DNA of 45,840 nucleotides. Origin: a bacterium. Its GTDB lineage: Bacteria > Pseudomonadota > Alphaproteobacteria > Rickettsiales > RI-342. The notes below the pieces were generated by a model that ran no database searches, was not told the origin of the DNA, and saw nothing but the letters and a program-made list of their open reading frames with translations. A program made the position numbers and the translations under genes. The DNA is taken from assembly GCA_016124905.1 (NCBI GenBank), contig WGMV01000037.1, positions 1 through 45,840 of the forward strand, written 5' to 3'. Positions within the stretch are counted from its first letter, which is position 1. The number at the start of each line of letters is the position of its first letter. Below are positions 8,760 to 17,900 of this stretch, in pieces.

Positions 8760-9933
8760 GGTGGGCAACCTGTTTGAGAGGGAGTGGGGTGGAAAATTCC
8801 TTGCCGGGAGCCAGGCTGCCGGTGCGCAGAATTTCCAGGATACGCTCTGACGCATGGCCGTCGCCATAGGGGTTTTGCGCGCGGGCCATGGCGGCATGGG
8901 CGGCTTCATTATCGAATAAGCGCGAGACTTCCTGGACGATGGTTTCCGCACTGGAGGAGCCGATGAGCCTGGCGGTGCCTGCCTCCACGCCTTCCGGGCG
9001 TTCGGTGGTTTCACGCATCACCAGCACCGGTTTGCCGAGGGAGGGAGCCTCCTCCTGCACGCCGCCGGAATCGGTCAGCACCATGTGGCTTTTGTCCATC
9101 AGGTAGAGGAAGGGCAGGTAATCCTGCGGGGGAATGAGGTGAATGTTGGGCTTGTCGCCCAGTTGCTCCGTCACCACATGTTTGACGTTGGGGTTCATGT
9201 GGACAGGCAGGACGATCTGCATGTCGCCGCGCTGGGCCAGCTTTTGCAGGGCCTGGCAGATGTTGGCGATGCCACCGTCGAAATTCTCGCGCCGGTGGGC
9301 GGTGACGAGCAGCAGGCGCTGTTTATCGTTCAGAAAGCTGAATTCCTTGCGGTATTGCTGCTGCAGGGTTGCGTCCTGTTCCATGCGGGATTTGAAGTAG
9401 AACAGCGCATCAATCACCGTGTTGCCGGTGATGAAGACCTGGGCGGGTATAACATTCTCGGCCAGAAGGTTTCGTGCGGCGGTGGCGGTGGGTGCATAGT
9501 GCTGATCTGCCAATGCCCCGACGAGCTTGCGGTTGCCTTCTTCCGGGAAGGGGTGGTTCATGTCGTGGCTGCGGAGGCCCGCTTCCACATGACCCACGGG
9601 GATGCGCGCGTAAAAGGCGGCCTGGGCGGCCACGGCGGCGGAGCTGGTATCGCCCTGCACCAGCACGCGGTCCGGTCTGCAGCCGGCAAAAACATCCGGC
9701 AGCGCATGAAAAAGCTTGCCCGCCAGGCGGTTGAGACTCTGGTTAGGCTCCATCACATCAAGGTCGATATCCACCTTCACGTCCGCCATGGCCAGGATGG
9801 GACGCAGCATCTCGCGATGCTGCCCGGTGGAGCAGACCTGCAATTCCATGTCCGGCGCGGCTTTCAGCGCGCGGATGACCGGAATCATCTTGATGGCTTC
9901 CGGCCGGGTGCCAATGACGGCAAGAATACGCAT
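8752..9933 (-). CDS. wecB: UDP-N-acetylglucosamine 2-epimerase (non-hydrolysing)
   Basis: This 393-aa cytoplasmic enzyme interconverts UDP-GlcNAc and UDP-ManNAc, the substrate of the next gene. Family signatures run along the whole length: MRILAVIGTRPEAIKM at the start, STGQHREML, VQGDTSSA, GHVEAGLRSHDMNHPFPEE, TAHRRENF, LTDSGGVQEEAPSLGKPVL and RETTERPEGVEAGT. I chose the ATG at 9933 because the protein then begins directly with the family's first strand; a longer frame would add 13 unconserved residues. It heads the wecB-wecC-methyltransferase unit, which is divergent from wecG across a 78-bp gap. Confidence 0.95.
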   Translation of the reverse strand: MRILAVIGTRPEAIKMIPVIRALKAAPDMELQVCSTGQHREMLRPILAMADVKVDIDLDVMEPNQSLNRLAGKLFHALPDVFAGCRPDRVLVQGDTSSAAVAAQAAFYARIPVGHVEAGLRSHDMNHPFPEEGNRKLVGALADQHYAPTATAARNLLAENVIPAQVFITGNTVIDALFYFKSRMEQDATLQQQYRKEFSFLNDKQRLLLVTAHRRENFDGGIANICQALQKLAQRGDMQIVLPVHMNPNVKHVVTEQLGDKPNIHLIPPQDYLPFLYLMDKSHMVLTDSGGVQEEAPSLGKPVLVMRETTERPEGVEAGTARLIGSSSAETIVQEVSRLFDNEAAHAAMARAQNPYGDGHASERILEILRTGSLAPGKEFSTPLPLKQVAHHA

Positions 9934-10011
9934 ATAGGGTCTCGTAAAAATCACTGCCCTAAGATAAAACACGGATGAATTAACAACTTCTCACTAAATG
10001 AGAAAAACCTG
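9934..10011. promoter_or_regulatory. Divergent wecB/wecG promoter gap with a hairpin just before the wecG start
   Basis: This 78-bp AT-rich spacer must contain both promoters. On the wecG side, TTCTCA (9988-9993) and TGAGAA (9999-10004) form a 6-bp inverted repeat with a 5-nt loop. It ends 7 nt before the ATG at 10012, where a Shine-Dalgarno site would be expected but none is seen. The repeat may modulate wecG translation or be an operator half. No convincing -35/-10 pair is assigned. Confidence 0.3.
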
Positions 10012-10758
10012 ATGAATTCCACCCACCGCATCACGTTCATGGGCTGCCCCATGGACGCTATCACCATGAAGGAAACGTTACGGTTGATAGAAGAGTCCAT
10101 GAGAGGTGGCCACCGGTTGCAGCATGTGGTGGTGAATGTGGCCAAACTCGTGGCCCTGCAGACGGACAAGGAGCTGTTCGACGATGTGACGGGCAGCGAC
10201 CTGATCAATATCGACGGGGCGGGCGTGGTGCTGGGCTGCCGGATGTTTGGCCTGAAAGTGCCGGAACGGGTGGCAGGCGTGGATATCATGACCGAGGTGC
10301 TGGCCCTTTGTAACGAAAAAGGGTACCGCCCCTATATCCTCGGCGCCAAGCCGGAGGTGCTGGAGAAGGCCGTGGCCAATATCCAGGCGCGCTGGCCGAA
10401 TATCCAGTTCGCCGGGTGGCATCACGGCTATTTTAGCAAGGAAGAGGAGGCCGACGTGGTGCGGGATATCGCGGCCTCTAACGCGCATTGCCTGTTCATT
10501 GCCATGACCACGCCGCATAAGGAGCGGCTGATGGGGCGCTACAAGGACGGGTTCCACGTGCCCTTCATCATGGGCGTGGGGGGCAGCGTGGATATTCTGG
10601 CCGGGTACACCAAACGCGCGCCGCTGTGGATGCAGAAGGCCGGGCTGGAATGGCTTTACCGGGTGCTGCAGGAGCCCCGGCGCATGTGGAAGCGCTATTT
10701 CACCACCAACAGCCGGTTTGCCGGGCTGCTGGTGAAATATGCCATTAAACGATGGTGA
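10012..10758 (+). CDS. wecG: WecG/TagA/CpsF-family glycosyltransferase (GT26)
   Basis: This 248-aa protein has GT26 signatures: ITFMGCPMDAITMKE at the start, VVVNVAKLVALQTD, the INIDGAGVVLG block, ERVAGVDIM, YILGAKPEVLEKA and GVGGSVDILAGYTKRAP. In the ECA pathway WecG transfers ManNAcA from UDP-ManNAcA to lipid-linked GlcNAc. With wecB and wecC divergently adjacent, the same donor is the best guess here. It acts at the cytoplasmic membrane face through its basic, aromatic C-terminus (WLYRVLQEPRRMWKRYF). No clear Shine-Dalgarno precedes the ATG. The 3' end overlaps the convergent RTX gene by 14 bp. Confidence 0.92.
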   Translation: MNSTHRITFMGCPMDAITMKETLRLIEESMRGGHRLQHVVVNVAKLVALQTDKELFDDVTGSDLINIDGAGVVLGCRMFGLKVPERVAGVDIMTEVLALCNEKGYRPYILGAKPEVLEKAVANIQARWPNIQFAGWHHGYFSKEEEADVVRDIAASNAHCLFIAMTTPHKERLMGRYKDGFHVPFIMGVGGSVDILAGYTKRAPLWMQKAGLEWLYRVLQEPRRMWKRYFTTNSRFAGLLVKYAIKRW

Positions 10759-13700
10759 TGTCGTTGATGCTCAGCATGTGGCCGATATGCTCCAAAATGA
10801 TGGAGCCCTGGCCCTGGATGGCGATGTAGACCCAGTCGTTTTGCGCATTGTAGCTGGCGTGATCGAGCACGTCCTGCGCAGTGGCGATGCCGGTGACGCC
10901 CGAGAATTGCAGCTTGTCCACCCCGTGCTGGAAGTCGGCGATGCGATCGTTATCGAATTTGCCGTTGAAGACAAAGATATCCGCCCCTGCCCCGCCGCTC
11001 AGGCGGTCATTGCCGCCACCGCCGTTCAGGGTGTCGTTATGCGCGCCGCCGGTCAGCGTGTCAGCCCCGGAGACATAGTTGCTGAACACGCGGACGCCGC
11101 TGGCATCGTTGGTGATGAGGTTAAGCTTGCCGTCGCCATCCGTATCCGCCAGGCTGAAACTGGCCACCGGCGCACCGTAAATAAGGCTGTAGCCGCTGGT
11201 GGGATCGTAAAGGGTGATGCCAGTGGCATGGCTCATCAAAATGTCCAGCTTGCCATCGCCGGTGAAATCGGCGATGCGAAAATCCTTCACATCCACCCAG
11301 GAATGCCGGGTAACGGCACCGCCGCCGCCATCCACTTCGGTCAGGCCGCCATCGAAGCGCATGAAGACATCCTGTTTGCCGTCGCCGTTGAAATCCACGA
11401 TCTTGTAATCGTTCACATGCTGGTAATTGAGGCGGGTCACCACGCCGGTGGCCTGATCGTAGACGCGCAGGCCGTCGGAGAGGTTCATGACGATATCTTT
11501 TTTGCCGTCGCCGTTGAAATCCGCCAGCTTGTAGGTTTCCACCGCCGCATAGGTGAGGCGGGTCACCAGACCGGAGGCCTGATCCAGCAGGCGAAGACCG
11601 TCGGACATGTTCATGAAGATGTCTTGCTTGCCGTCGCCATTATAGTCGGCAACAAGGTAATCGTTCACGTGGGCATAGGTCAGGCGGGTCACTAGACCCG
11701 AGGCCTGATCCAGCAGGCGGAGGCCGTCGGACATGTTCATGAAGATGTCCTGTTTGCCGTCACCGTTATAGTCGGCAAGACGGTACTCCTCGACCACGGA
11801 ATAGGTCAGGCGGGTGACGGCGCCGTTGGCCTGGTTCAGCCAGCGCAGGCCGTCGGAGAGGTTCATGAAGATATCCTGCTTGCCGTCGCCGTTATAGTCG
11901 GCAATCTGGTAATCATTCACATGCACGTAGGACAGGCGGGTGACGGTGCCGCTGGCCTGGTTCAGCCAGCGCAACCCGTCGGACAGGTTCATGAAGATGT
12001 CCTGCTTGCCGTCGCCGTTATAATCGGTGATCTGGTAGGTTTCGACCGGGGCATAGGTCAGGCGGGTGGTGGTGGCCGTGGCACTGTCGTACCAGCGCAA
12101 GCCATCGGGCATGTTCATAAACATGTCTTTCGTGCCGTCGCCGTTATAATCCACGGCCTTGTAATCCGACACATAGCCGTAGGTAAGGCGGTTATATGCG
12201 CCGCTGGCCGTATCATAAAGGCGCAGACCATCGGCCATGTTGAAGATAACCGTATGCGCGGGGCCCGTGCCAAGCTGAACCGAGAGGTAGGTTTCCGCCT
12301 GGGTTTGCGTGACACGTGTGGCGGTATAGACGGAGTCCGTCCCGGTGAGGTTGACGCCGGGTATCGGGCCAAGGCCGAGGAAGTGGTTTTCCGTCAGGTT
12401 GTTCTTGTTCACGTTTTTGAGCAGCACGCTGTTGCCACCGCCCAGTGCGATGCTTGTGTCCGCCCCGATCTGTGTCATCGCCAGGTCATTAAAGTTTCCA
12501 AGCGTGAGCGCGCCGAGGTCGATCCGGTCGTCCGTGAGGTTGAAATCGGTCACGGTGTCCGTTCCGGAAGCGGCGCCGAAATAGAAAATATCCGCGCCCA
12601 GGCCGCCGGTCAGGCTGTCATTGCCCGTGCCGCCGTTCAGCCAGTCGTTATCGTCGCCACCGTTGAGCGTGTCGTTGCCATCGTCACCCGCCAGCGTGTC
12701 ATTGCCTGCAAGGCCGGTGATGCTGTCATTATCCGCGCCGCCGGATGCGCTGTCATTGCCGTTGCCGCCGGTGATGGTGTCGATGCCCGCACCGCCCAGC
12801 AGGGTATCGTTGCCCTCGCCGCCGTCGATCAGGTCATTTCCGGTTCCTCCGGCTACGTAATCATGGCCGTCACCGCCATAAAGACGGTCATTATCGGCGC
12901 CGCCATCGATGCTGTCGTCGCCGGCCTCGCCCAGGATGGAATCATTGCCCGCGCCACCCAGGATGGTGTCGTTTTCCGTGCCGCCCCAGATGCTGTCGAC
13001 ACCCGTGCCACCGGTGATGGAGTCGTTGCCCGCGCCACCCAGGATGCTGTTGGTACCGGAGCCATCGGTAATCACATCGTCGCCGTTGCCGCCATTGAGG
13101 GTGTCATTGCCGTCGGCGCCGCCATCCAGCGTGTCGTTGCCATCGTCGCCCTGCACCAGGTCCGCACCCGCACCGCCATTGATGACGTCGTTGCCAGCCC
13201 CGCCGTAGAGCTTGTCATTGCCCGCGCCGCCGTCGATGGTGTCGTTGTCGTCGCCCCCCCAGATGCTGTCCACGCCGGTACCGCCAATGATGCTGTCATT
13301 GCCCGCGCCGCCCAGGATGCTGTTGGTGCCGCTAAGATCGGTGATGACGTCGTCCCCCGCGCCGCCGTCGATGGTATCGTTGCCATCGGCGCCGCCATTG
13401 AGGGTGTCGTTGCCATCGTCGCCATTCAGCAGGTCATGGCCGGCGCCACCGTCGATGGAGTCTTCCCCGGCGCCGCCATAGAGCCTGTCATTGCCCGCCG
13501 CGCCCAGGATGGTGTCGTTGTCGTCGCCACCCCAGATGCTGTCCACACCGGTGCCGCCGGTGATGCTGTCATTGCCTGCGCCGCCCAGGATGCTGTTGGT
13601 GCCGCTGAGGTCGGTAATGAGGTCGTCTCCCGCGCCGCCGTCAATGGTATCGTTGCCGTCGGTGCCGCCATTGAGGGTGTCGTTGCCATCGTCGCCCATA

Positions 13701-14755
13701 ATGGAGTCGTAACCCGCGCCGCCATCGATCACGTCGTTGCCGGTGCCGCCATAAAGCGTATCGTTGTTGGTGCCGCCCAGGATGGAATCATCACCCGCAT
13801 CGCCGTAGACGATGTCGTTGCCGGAACCGCCATTGAGGGTGTCATTGTCATCGCCGCCATAGATGTTATCCACGCCGGAACCGCCGGTAATGCTGTCATT
13901 GCCCGCGCCGCCGCGAAGGAGGTTGGCGCCGGACGCATCGGTGATGACATCGTTGCCATCGCCACCGTCAATGGTGTCGTTACCGGTGCTGCCGCCGCTG
14001 ATCGTGTCGTCGCCATTGCCGCCCAGGATGGAATCGTCACCCTTGCCGCCATCGAGCGAATCGTTGCCCTCGCCGCCGTCAATGGTATCGGCCGCCGCGC
14101 CGCCGGTGATGGTGTCGTTGCCGTCCTCGCCGTAAAGGCCGCTGGCGCCTGCGCTGCCGGTGATCAGGTCGTTTCCATTGCCGCCGAAAATGGCGTCGAT
14201 GCCGTCGGCGCCGCCGAGGATGGTGTCGTTGCCCTCGCCGCCATAGATCAGGTCACTGCCTTTGCCGCCGTCGAGGTAATCATTGCCATCTTCGCCGTAA
14301 AGCGTGTCGTTCTCGGTGTTTCCGAGCAGGCGATCGTCGCCGTTGCCGCCGTAAAGCACATCGTTGTTGGTGCTGCCGTCGATGGTGTCTTTGCCATCGC
14401 CGCCATAAACGGTGTCGTTGCCCGCCTTGGCGTTGATGTTGTTGGCATAGATGCTGCCATAAATCAGGTCAGCCGCGGCGGTGCCGTTGTAAAGGCCGCT
14501 GAAATTGCTGGCCGAAGCCGCCTTGCTGGTGAGCAGAAGGTTGTTTTCATCAAACAGTTGAAGCGTGGCGCTGCCACGGGTCACGATCAAATAGGTGGCA
14601 CCGGCGGCGGCGGTGATGTTTGCGTTCTCGGCGGTTCCCTGTAATTGCCAGCGCAGATTCTGCGCCGCGCCATTGTTTACGATTGTCCAGACAGTTTCCT
14701 TGATGCCGTCGCCGTCAATATCGTATTTACCCAAAGAGGTAATGGTAAAGGCCAT
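10745..14755 (-). CDS. Giant RTX protein with nine FG-GAP/VCBS-like repeats (secreted, type I-like), copy 1
   Basis: This 1336-aa protein contains no cysteine that I can see and no Sec signal, as expected for a type I secretion substrate. In order it has: an N-terminal domain with an EF-hand-like loop (YDIDGDGIKE, about residues 11-20); a long RTX array of GGxGxDxxx nonapeptides (about 110-718); a serralysin-like cap (SGTDTVTDFNLTDDRIDLG, about 728); a spacer; and nine 42-residue units with DYNGDGKQD calcium loops (about 839-1216). A short second RTX block follows, then a C-terminal DRIADFQHGVDKLQFSG region that probably carries the secretion signal. No catalytic domain is recognised. It is a paralogue of the next gene. 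No type I exporter genes lie in the window. A role as a calcium-dependent EPS-binding or adhesion protein is inference. Confidence 0.85.
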   Translation of the reverse strand: MAFTITSLGKYDIDGDGIKETVWTIVNNGAAQNLRWQLQGTAENANITAAAGATYLIVTRGSATLQLFDENNLLLTSKAASASNFSGLYNGTAAADLIYGSIYANNINAKAGNDTVYGGDGKDTIDGSTNNDVLYGGNGDDRLLGNTENDTLYGEDGNDYLDGGKGSDLIYGGEGNDTILGGADGIDAIFGGNGNDLITGSAGASGLYGEDGNDTITGGAAADTIDGGEGNDSLDGGKGDDSILGGNGDDTISGGSTGNDTIDGGDGNDVITDASGANLLRGGAGNDSITGGSGVDNIYGGDDNDTLNGGSGNDIVYGDAGDDSILGGTNNDTLYGGTGNDVIDGGAGYDSIMGDDGNDTLNGGTDGNDTIDGGAGDDLITDLSGTNSILGGAGNDSITGGTGVDSIWGGDDNDTILGAAGNDRLYGGAGEDSIDGGAGHDLLNGDDGNDTLNGGADGNDTIDGGAGDDVITDLSGTNSILGGAGNDSIIGGTGVDSIWGGDDNDTIDGGAGNDKLYGGAGNDVINGGAGADLVQGDDGNDTLDGGADGNDTLNGGNGDDVITDGSGTNSILGGAGNDSITGGTGVDSIWGGTENDTILGGAGNDSILGEAGDDSIDGGADNDRLYGGDGHDYVAGGTGNDLIDGGEGNDTLLGGAGIDTITGGNGNDSASGGADNDSITGLAGNDTLAGDDGNDTLNGGDDNDWLNGGTGNDSLTGGLGADIFYFGAASGTDTVTDFNLTDDRIDLGALTLGNFNDLAMTQIGADTSIALGGGNSVLLKNVNKNNLTENHFLGLGPIPGVNLTGTDSVYTATRVTQTQAETYLSVQLGTGPAHTVIFNMADGLRLYDTASGAYNRLTYGYVSDYKAVDYNGDGTKDMFMNMPDGLRWYDSATATTTRLTYAPVETYQITDYNGDGKQDIFMNLSDGLRWLNQASGTVTRLSYVHVNDYQIADYNGDGKQDIFMNLSDGLRWLNQANGAVTRLTYSVVEEYRLADYNGDGKQDIFMNMSDGLRLLDQASGLVTRLTYAHVNDYLVADYNGDGKQDIFMNMSDGLRLLDQASGLVTRLTYAAVETYKLADFNGDGKKDIVMNLSDGLRVYDQATGVVTRLNYQHVNDYKIVDFNGDGKQDVFMRFDGGLTEVDGGGGAVTRHSWVDVKDFRIADFTGDGKLDILMSHATGITLYDPTSGYSLIYGAPVASFSLADTDGDGKLNLITNDASGVRVFSNYVSGADTLTGGAHNDTLNGGGGNDRLSGGAGADIFVFNGKFDNDRIADFQHGVDKLQFSGVTGIATAQDVLDHASYNAQNDWVYIAIQGQGSIILEHIGHMLSINDITIV
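11107..12239 (-). repeat. Nine tandem 42-codon (126-bp) FG-GAP/VCBS-like units in RTX copy 1
   Basis: The stretch is 1133 bp, nine times 126 bp. Each unit runs from an SDGLRWLNQ-type strand through VTRLTY to a DYNGDGKQDIFMN calcium-binding loop. Units alternate: odd-numbered ones mostly read HVNDY before the loop, while even-numbered ones read VETY or VEEY. Units 5 and 6 are nearly identical over their first halves, pointing to recent internal duplication. The last two units diverge. Confidence 0.85.
12600..14425 (-). repeat. RTX nonapeptide array with a 273-bp higher-order repeat, copy 1
   Basis: This is an array of GGxGxDxxx calcium-binding nonapeptides. Superimposed on it is a 91-residue (273-bp) higher-order unit marked by a non-RTX insert of the type VITDxSGTNSILGG. 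The same plus-strand heptamer tgttggt from this insert recurs at 13048, 13321 and 13594, exactly 273 bp apart. A fourth, more diverged copy lies near 13921. Confidence 0.85.
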
Positions 14756-14990
14756 ATGCTCACCTTTTGTTGCGCATGGTTCAAATTACTCCGCAAAGGT
14801 TAATAATCGCATCCGGTTTTGCCCCATAACCCCACAGTATTTACTCATTTATTTTTTTATTAATTAGCTGTTTATTAACCAGGTTTTTGAAAATCGCGAG
14901 TTTGTGCGGTATGTGGCCGTGCATGCGCCATCGCCTTTTGGATTGACGTTTTTCTATGCATACTGCGTGCCAGTTCGGGGGCGGGCTTAT

Positions 14991-17900
14991 CTAATAGACG
15001 GTGATGTCGTCTGCGCTCAGTAAATGCCCGATATGCTCGATGATGATCGAGCCCTGCTGCGGCAGGTTGATGTAAACCCAGTCATATTGCGGGTTATAGC
15101 TCATGTGGTTCATGACATCGGCCACGCTGGTGACACCCTGAACGCCTGAAAATTGCAGCTTGTCCACCCCATGCTGGAAATCGGCAATGCGATCATTGTC
15201 GAACTTGCCTTCAAACACGAATATATCCGCCCCCGCGCCGCCGGTGAGGCTGTCATTGCCGCTTTTGCCGTTGAGAACATCATCCTGCGCGCTGCCGGTC
15301 AGCGTGTCTGCTCCGGAGGTGTAATTGCTGAATACGCGGATGCCCGTGCTGTCGTTGGTGATGAGGTTCAGCACGCCATTGCCATCGGTATCGGACAGGG
15401 TGAAACTATCCACCGGCGCGTGGTAAATGGTGTTGTAACCATTCACGGGGTCGTAGAGCGTGATGCCTCCGGCATGGCTCATCAGCAGGTCCAGCTTGCC
15501 GTCGCCGTTGAAATCCACGATGCGGAATTCTTTCACATCCACCCATGAATGGCGGGTATAGCTGCCATCCTTCATGTCGTAACGCGTCAGGCCGCCATTG
15601 AACTGAAGGAAAATCTCCTGTTTACCGTCGCCGTCGAAATCCACCACTTGATAGCTTTTCAGGTGTTCGTAATTCACACGGGTGACCATGCCGCCCACCT
15701 GATTGTAAATACGCAACCCGTCGGCCATGCTGAGGAGCACATCCTTTTTGCCATCGCCGGTGATATCCATGACCTGATAATTCTCCACCGCCGCATAGGT
15801 CAGGCGCGTCACCGTACCGGTGGTCTGATCCATCCAACGCAGACCGTCGGACATGTTCATGAAAAGGTCGGTCTGCCCCTGATCGTTGAACTGGACGGCA
15901 TAATAATCATTCACATGGGTATAGGTCAGGCGCGTCACCACGCCGTTGGCCTGGTTCAGCCAGCGCAACCCGTCGGACATGTTCATGAAAATGTCCTGCT
16001 TGCCGTCGCCATTGTAATCCACGACGCGGTAATCCTCCACCGGGGTGTAGGAGAGGCGGGTGACGGTGCCGTTGGCCTGGTTCAGCCAGCGCAACCCGTC
16101 GGACATGTTCATGAAAATATCCTGTTTGCCGTCACCGTTGTAATCCACAATGCGATAGTCATCGACATGGGCATAGGAAAGGCGGGTCACCGCGCCGTTG
16201 GCCTGGTTCAGCCAGCGCAGACCGTCGGACATGTTCATGAAAATGTCCTGCCTGCCGTCGCCGTTATAATCCACGATCTTAAAGGTTTCGATGGCGGAGT
16301 AGGAAAGGCGGGTCACCGTGGCGGTGGCGCCGTCGTACCAGCGAAGCCCGTCGGACATGTTCAGGAACATGTCCCTGGTGCCGTCGCCGTTGTAATCCAC
16401 GGCCTGATAATCGCTCACATGGGCATAGGTCAGGCGGTTATAGCTGTTGCCCGCGATGTCATACAGGCGCAGGCCGTCGGCCATGTTGAAGATAAGCGTC
16501 TGGTTTGTGGAAGCGGTCATGTTCACCGCCTGGTAGCTCTCCGCCTGGGTTTGCGTGACTCTAACGGCGCTGTAGCTGGCATCGCTGCCGGCGAGGTTGT
16601 AGCCCGCGGGGGTAAAGCCCGTGAAATGACTTTCACCAAGATTATCTTTATTAATATTTTTCAGCAGGATGGACTGGCCGCCGCTGAAGCTGATGCGGGT
16701 ATCGCTGCCGACCTGCGTCAACACCAGATCGTCGAAGGATGGAATGTGGAAACCCGTGAGATCCAGCTTGTCGTAGGTGGTGCTGAAATCCGTCACCGTG
16801 TCGGTGGCTCCGGCCTCCACGGTGAAGTGGAAAATATCCAGCCCAAGGCCGCCGGTCATGGTGTCGTTGCCAGTGCCGTCGTAGAGCTCGTCCTCGTTGT
16901 CGCCGCCGTTGAGGGAGTCGTCGCCGCTGCCGCCATAGATGGTGTCATCATTGCCATCGCCGCTGATGGTATCGTTGCCGCCGCCGCCCAGCAGGCTGTC
17001 ATTGCCGTAGCCGCCGTAGATCGCATCCGAGCCCGTGCCTGCAACGACCGTGTCCTGACCGGCGCCTGCATTGATATTATTGTCGCCGCTGGCATCGTTT
17101 ATCTGGTCGTTGCCATCGCCACCATCGATGCTGTCATTACCCGTGCCGCCATCCAGGGTGTCATTGCCCGTCCAGCCATCCAGCAGGTCGTCGCCATCGC
17201 CGCCATCGATGCTGTCGTTGCCGTCATCACCATAGAGCGCGTCGTTATCCGCGCCCCCTAAAATACTGTCATTACCGCCATCGCCGTGAATCTGATCGGC
17301 TCCGGCGCCGCCGTCGAGCGTGTCGTTATCCGCGCCACCCCAGATGAAGTCGATGCCGCTGCCGCCGGTAACCTGGTCGAAACCGGCCCCGGCCGTGATG
17401 CTGTTGGTGCCGTTGGCATCGGTAATGATATCATTGCCCGCACCGCCGTCGATGGTGTCATTTCCATCGGCACCGCCATCCAGCGTATCGTTGCCGTTCT
17501 CGCCGGCAATCGAGTCATCGCCCGCGCCGCCGTCAATATTGTCGGCCCCGTCGCCGCCCAGCAGGCGGTCGTTGCCATTCTCGCCGAAGATGCTGTCATC
17601 GCCCGCTTCGCCATAGAGCAGATCGTTGGCATCCATCCCGTGCAGCGTGTCGTTGTCGGCGCCGCCCCAGATGCTATCCTGACCGGTGCCACCGGTGATG
17701 CTGTCATTTCCCTCGTCACCGGTCATGTTGTTGGCGCCGCTGTCATCGAGCATGACATCGTCACCCAGGCCGCCATCGAGCGTATCATTGCCCGCGCCTC
17801 CCCACAGGGTATCGTTGCCGTCATTGCCGATGATCAGGTCCGGGCCATTGCCGCCATCGATGCGGTCCGCACCGTCGCCGCCATCCAGAATATCGCCGCC

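Noticed and set aside
8760-9014. 85-residue N-terminal extension of WecC
   Set aside because: The upstream part of the open frame lies within wecB in another register and does not look like protein of this family; the ATG at 8759 starts directly before the NAD-binding fold.
11107-14425. Regular direct repeats that could suggest a CRISPR array
   Set aside because: Repeats are multiples of 27 or 126 bp within one reading frame and encode RTX and FG-GAP-like units; there are no unique spacers or cas genes.
11921-14644. 907-codon open frame on the plus strand opposite RTX copy 1 (similar long ones at 15549-17261 and 17286-18596)
   Set aside because: The frame stays open only because the RTX codon repeats have no stop in that register. 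The product is a low-complexity Val/Ala/Ile repeat, and the minus-strand protein explains the sequence fully.
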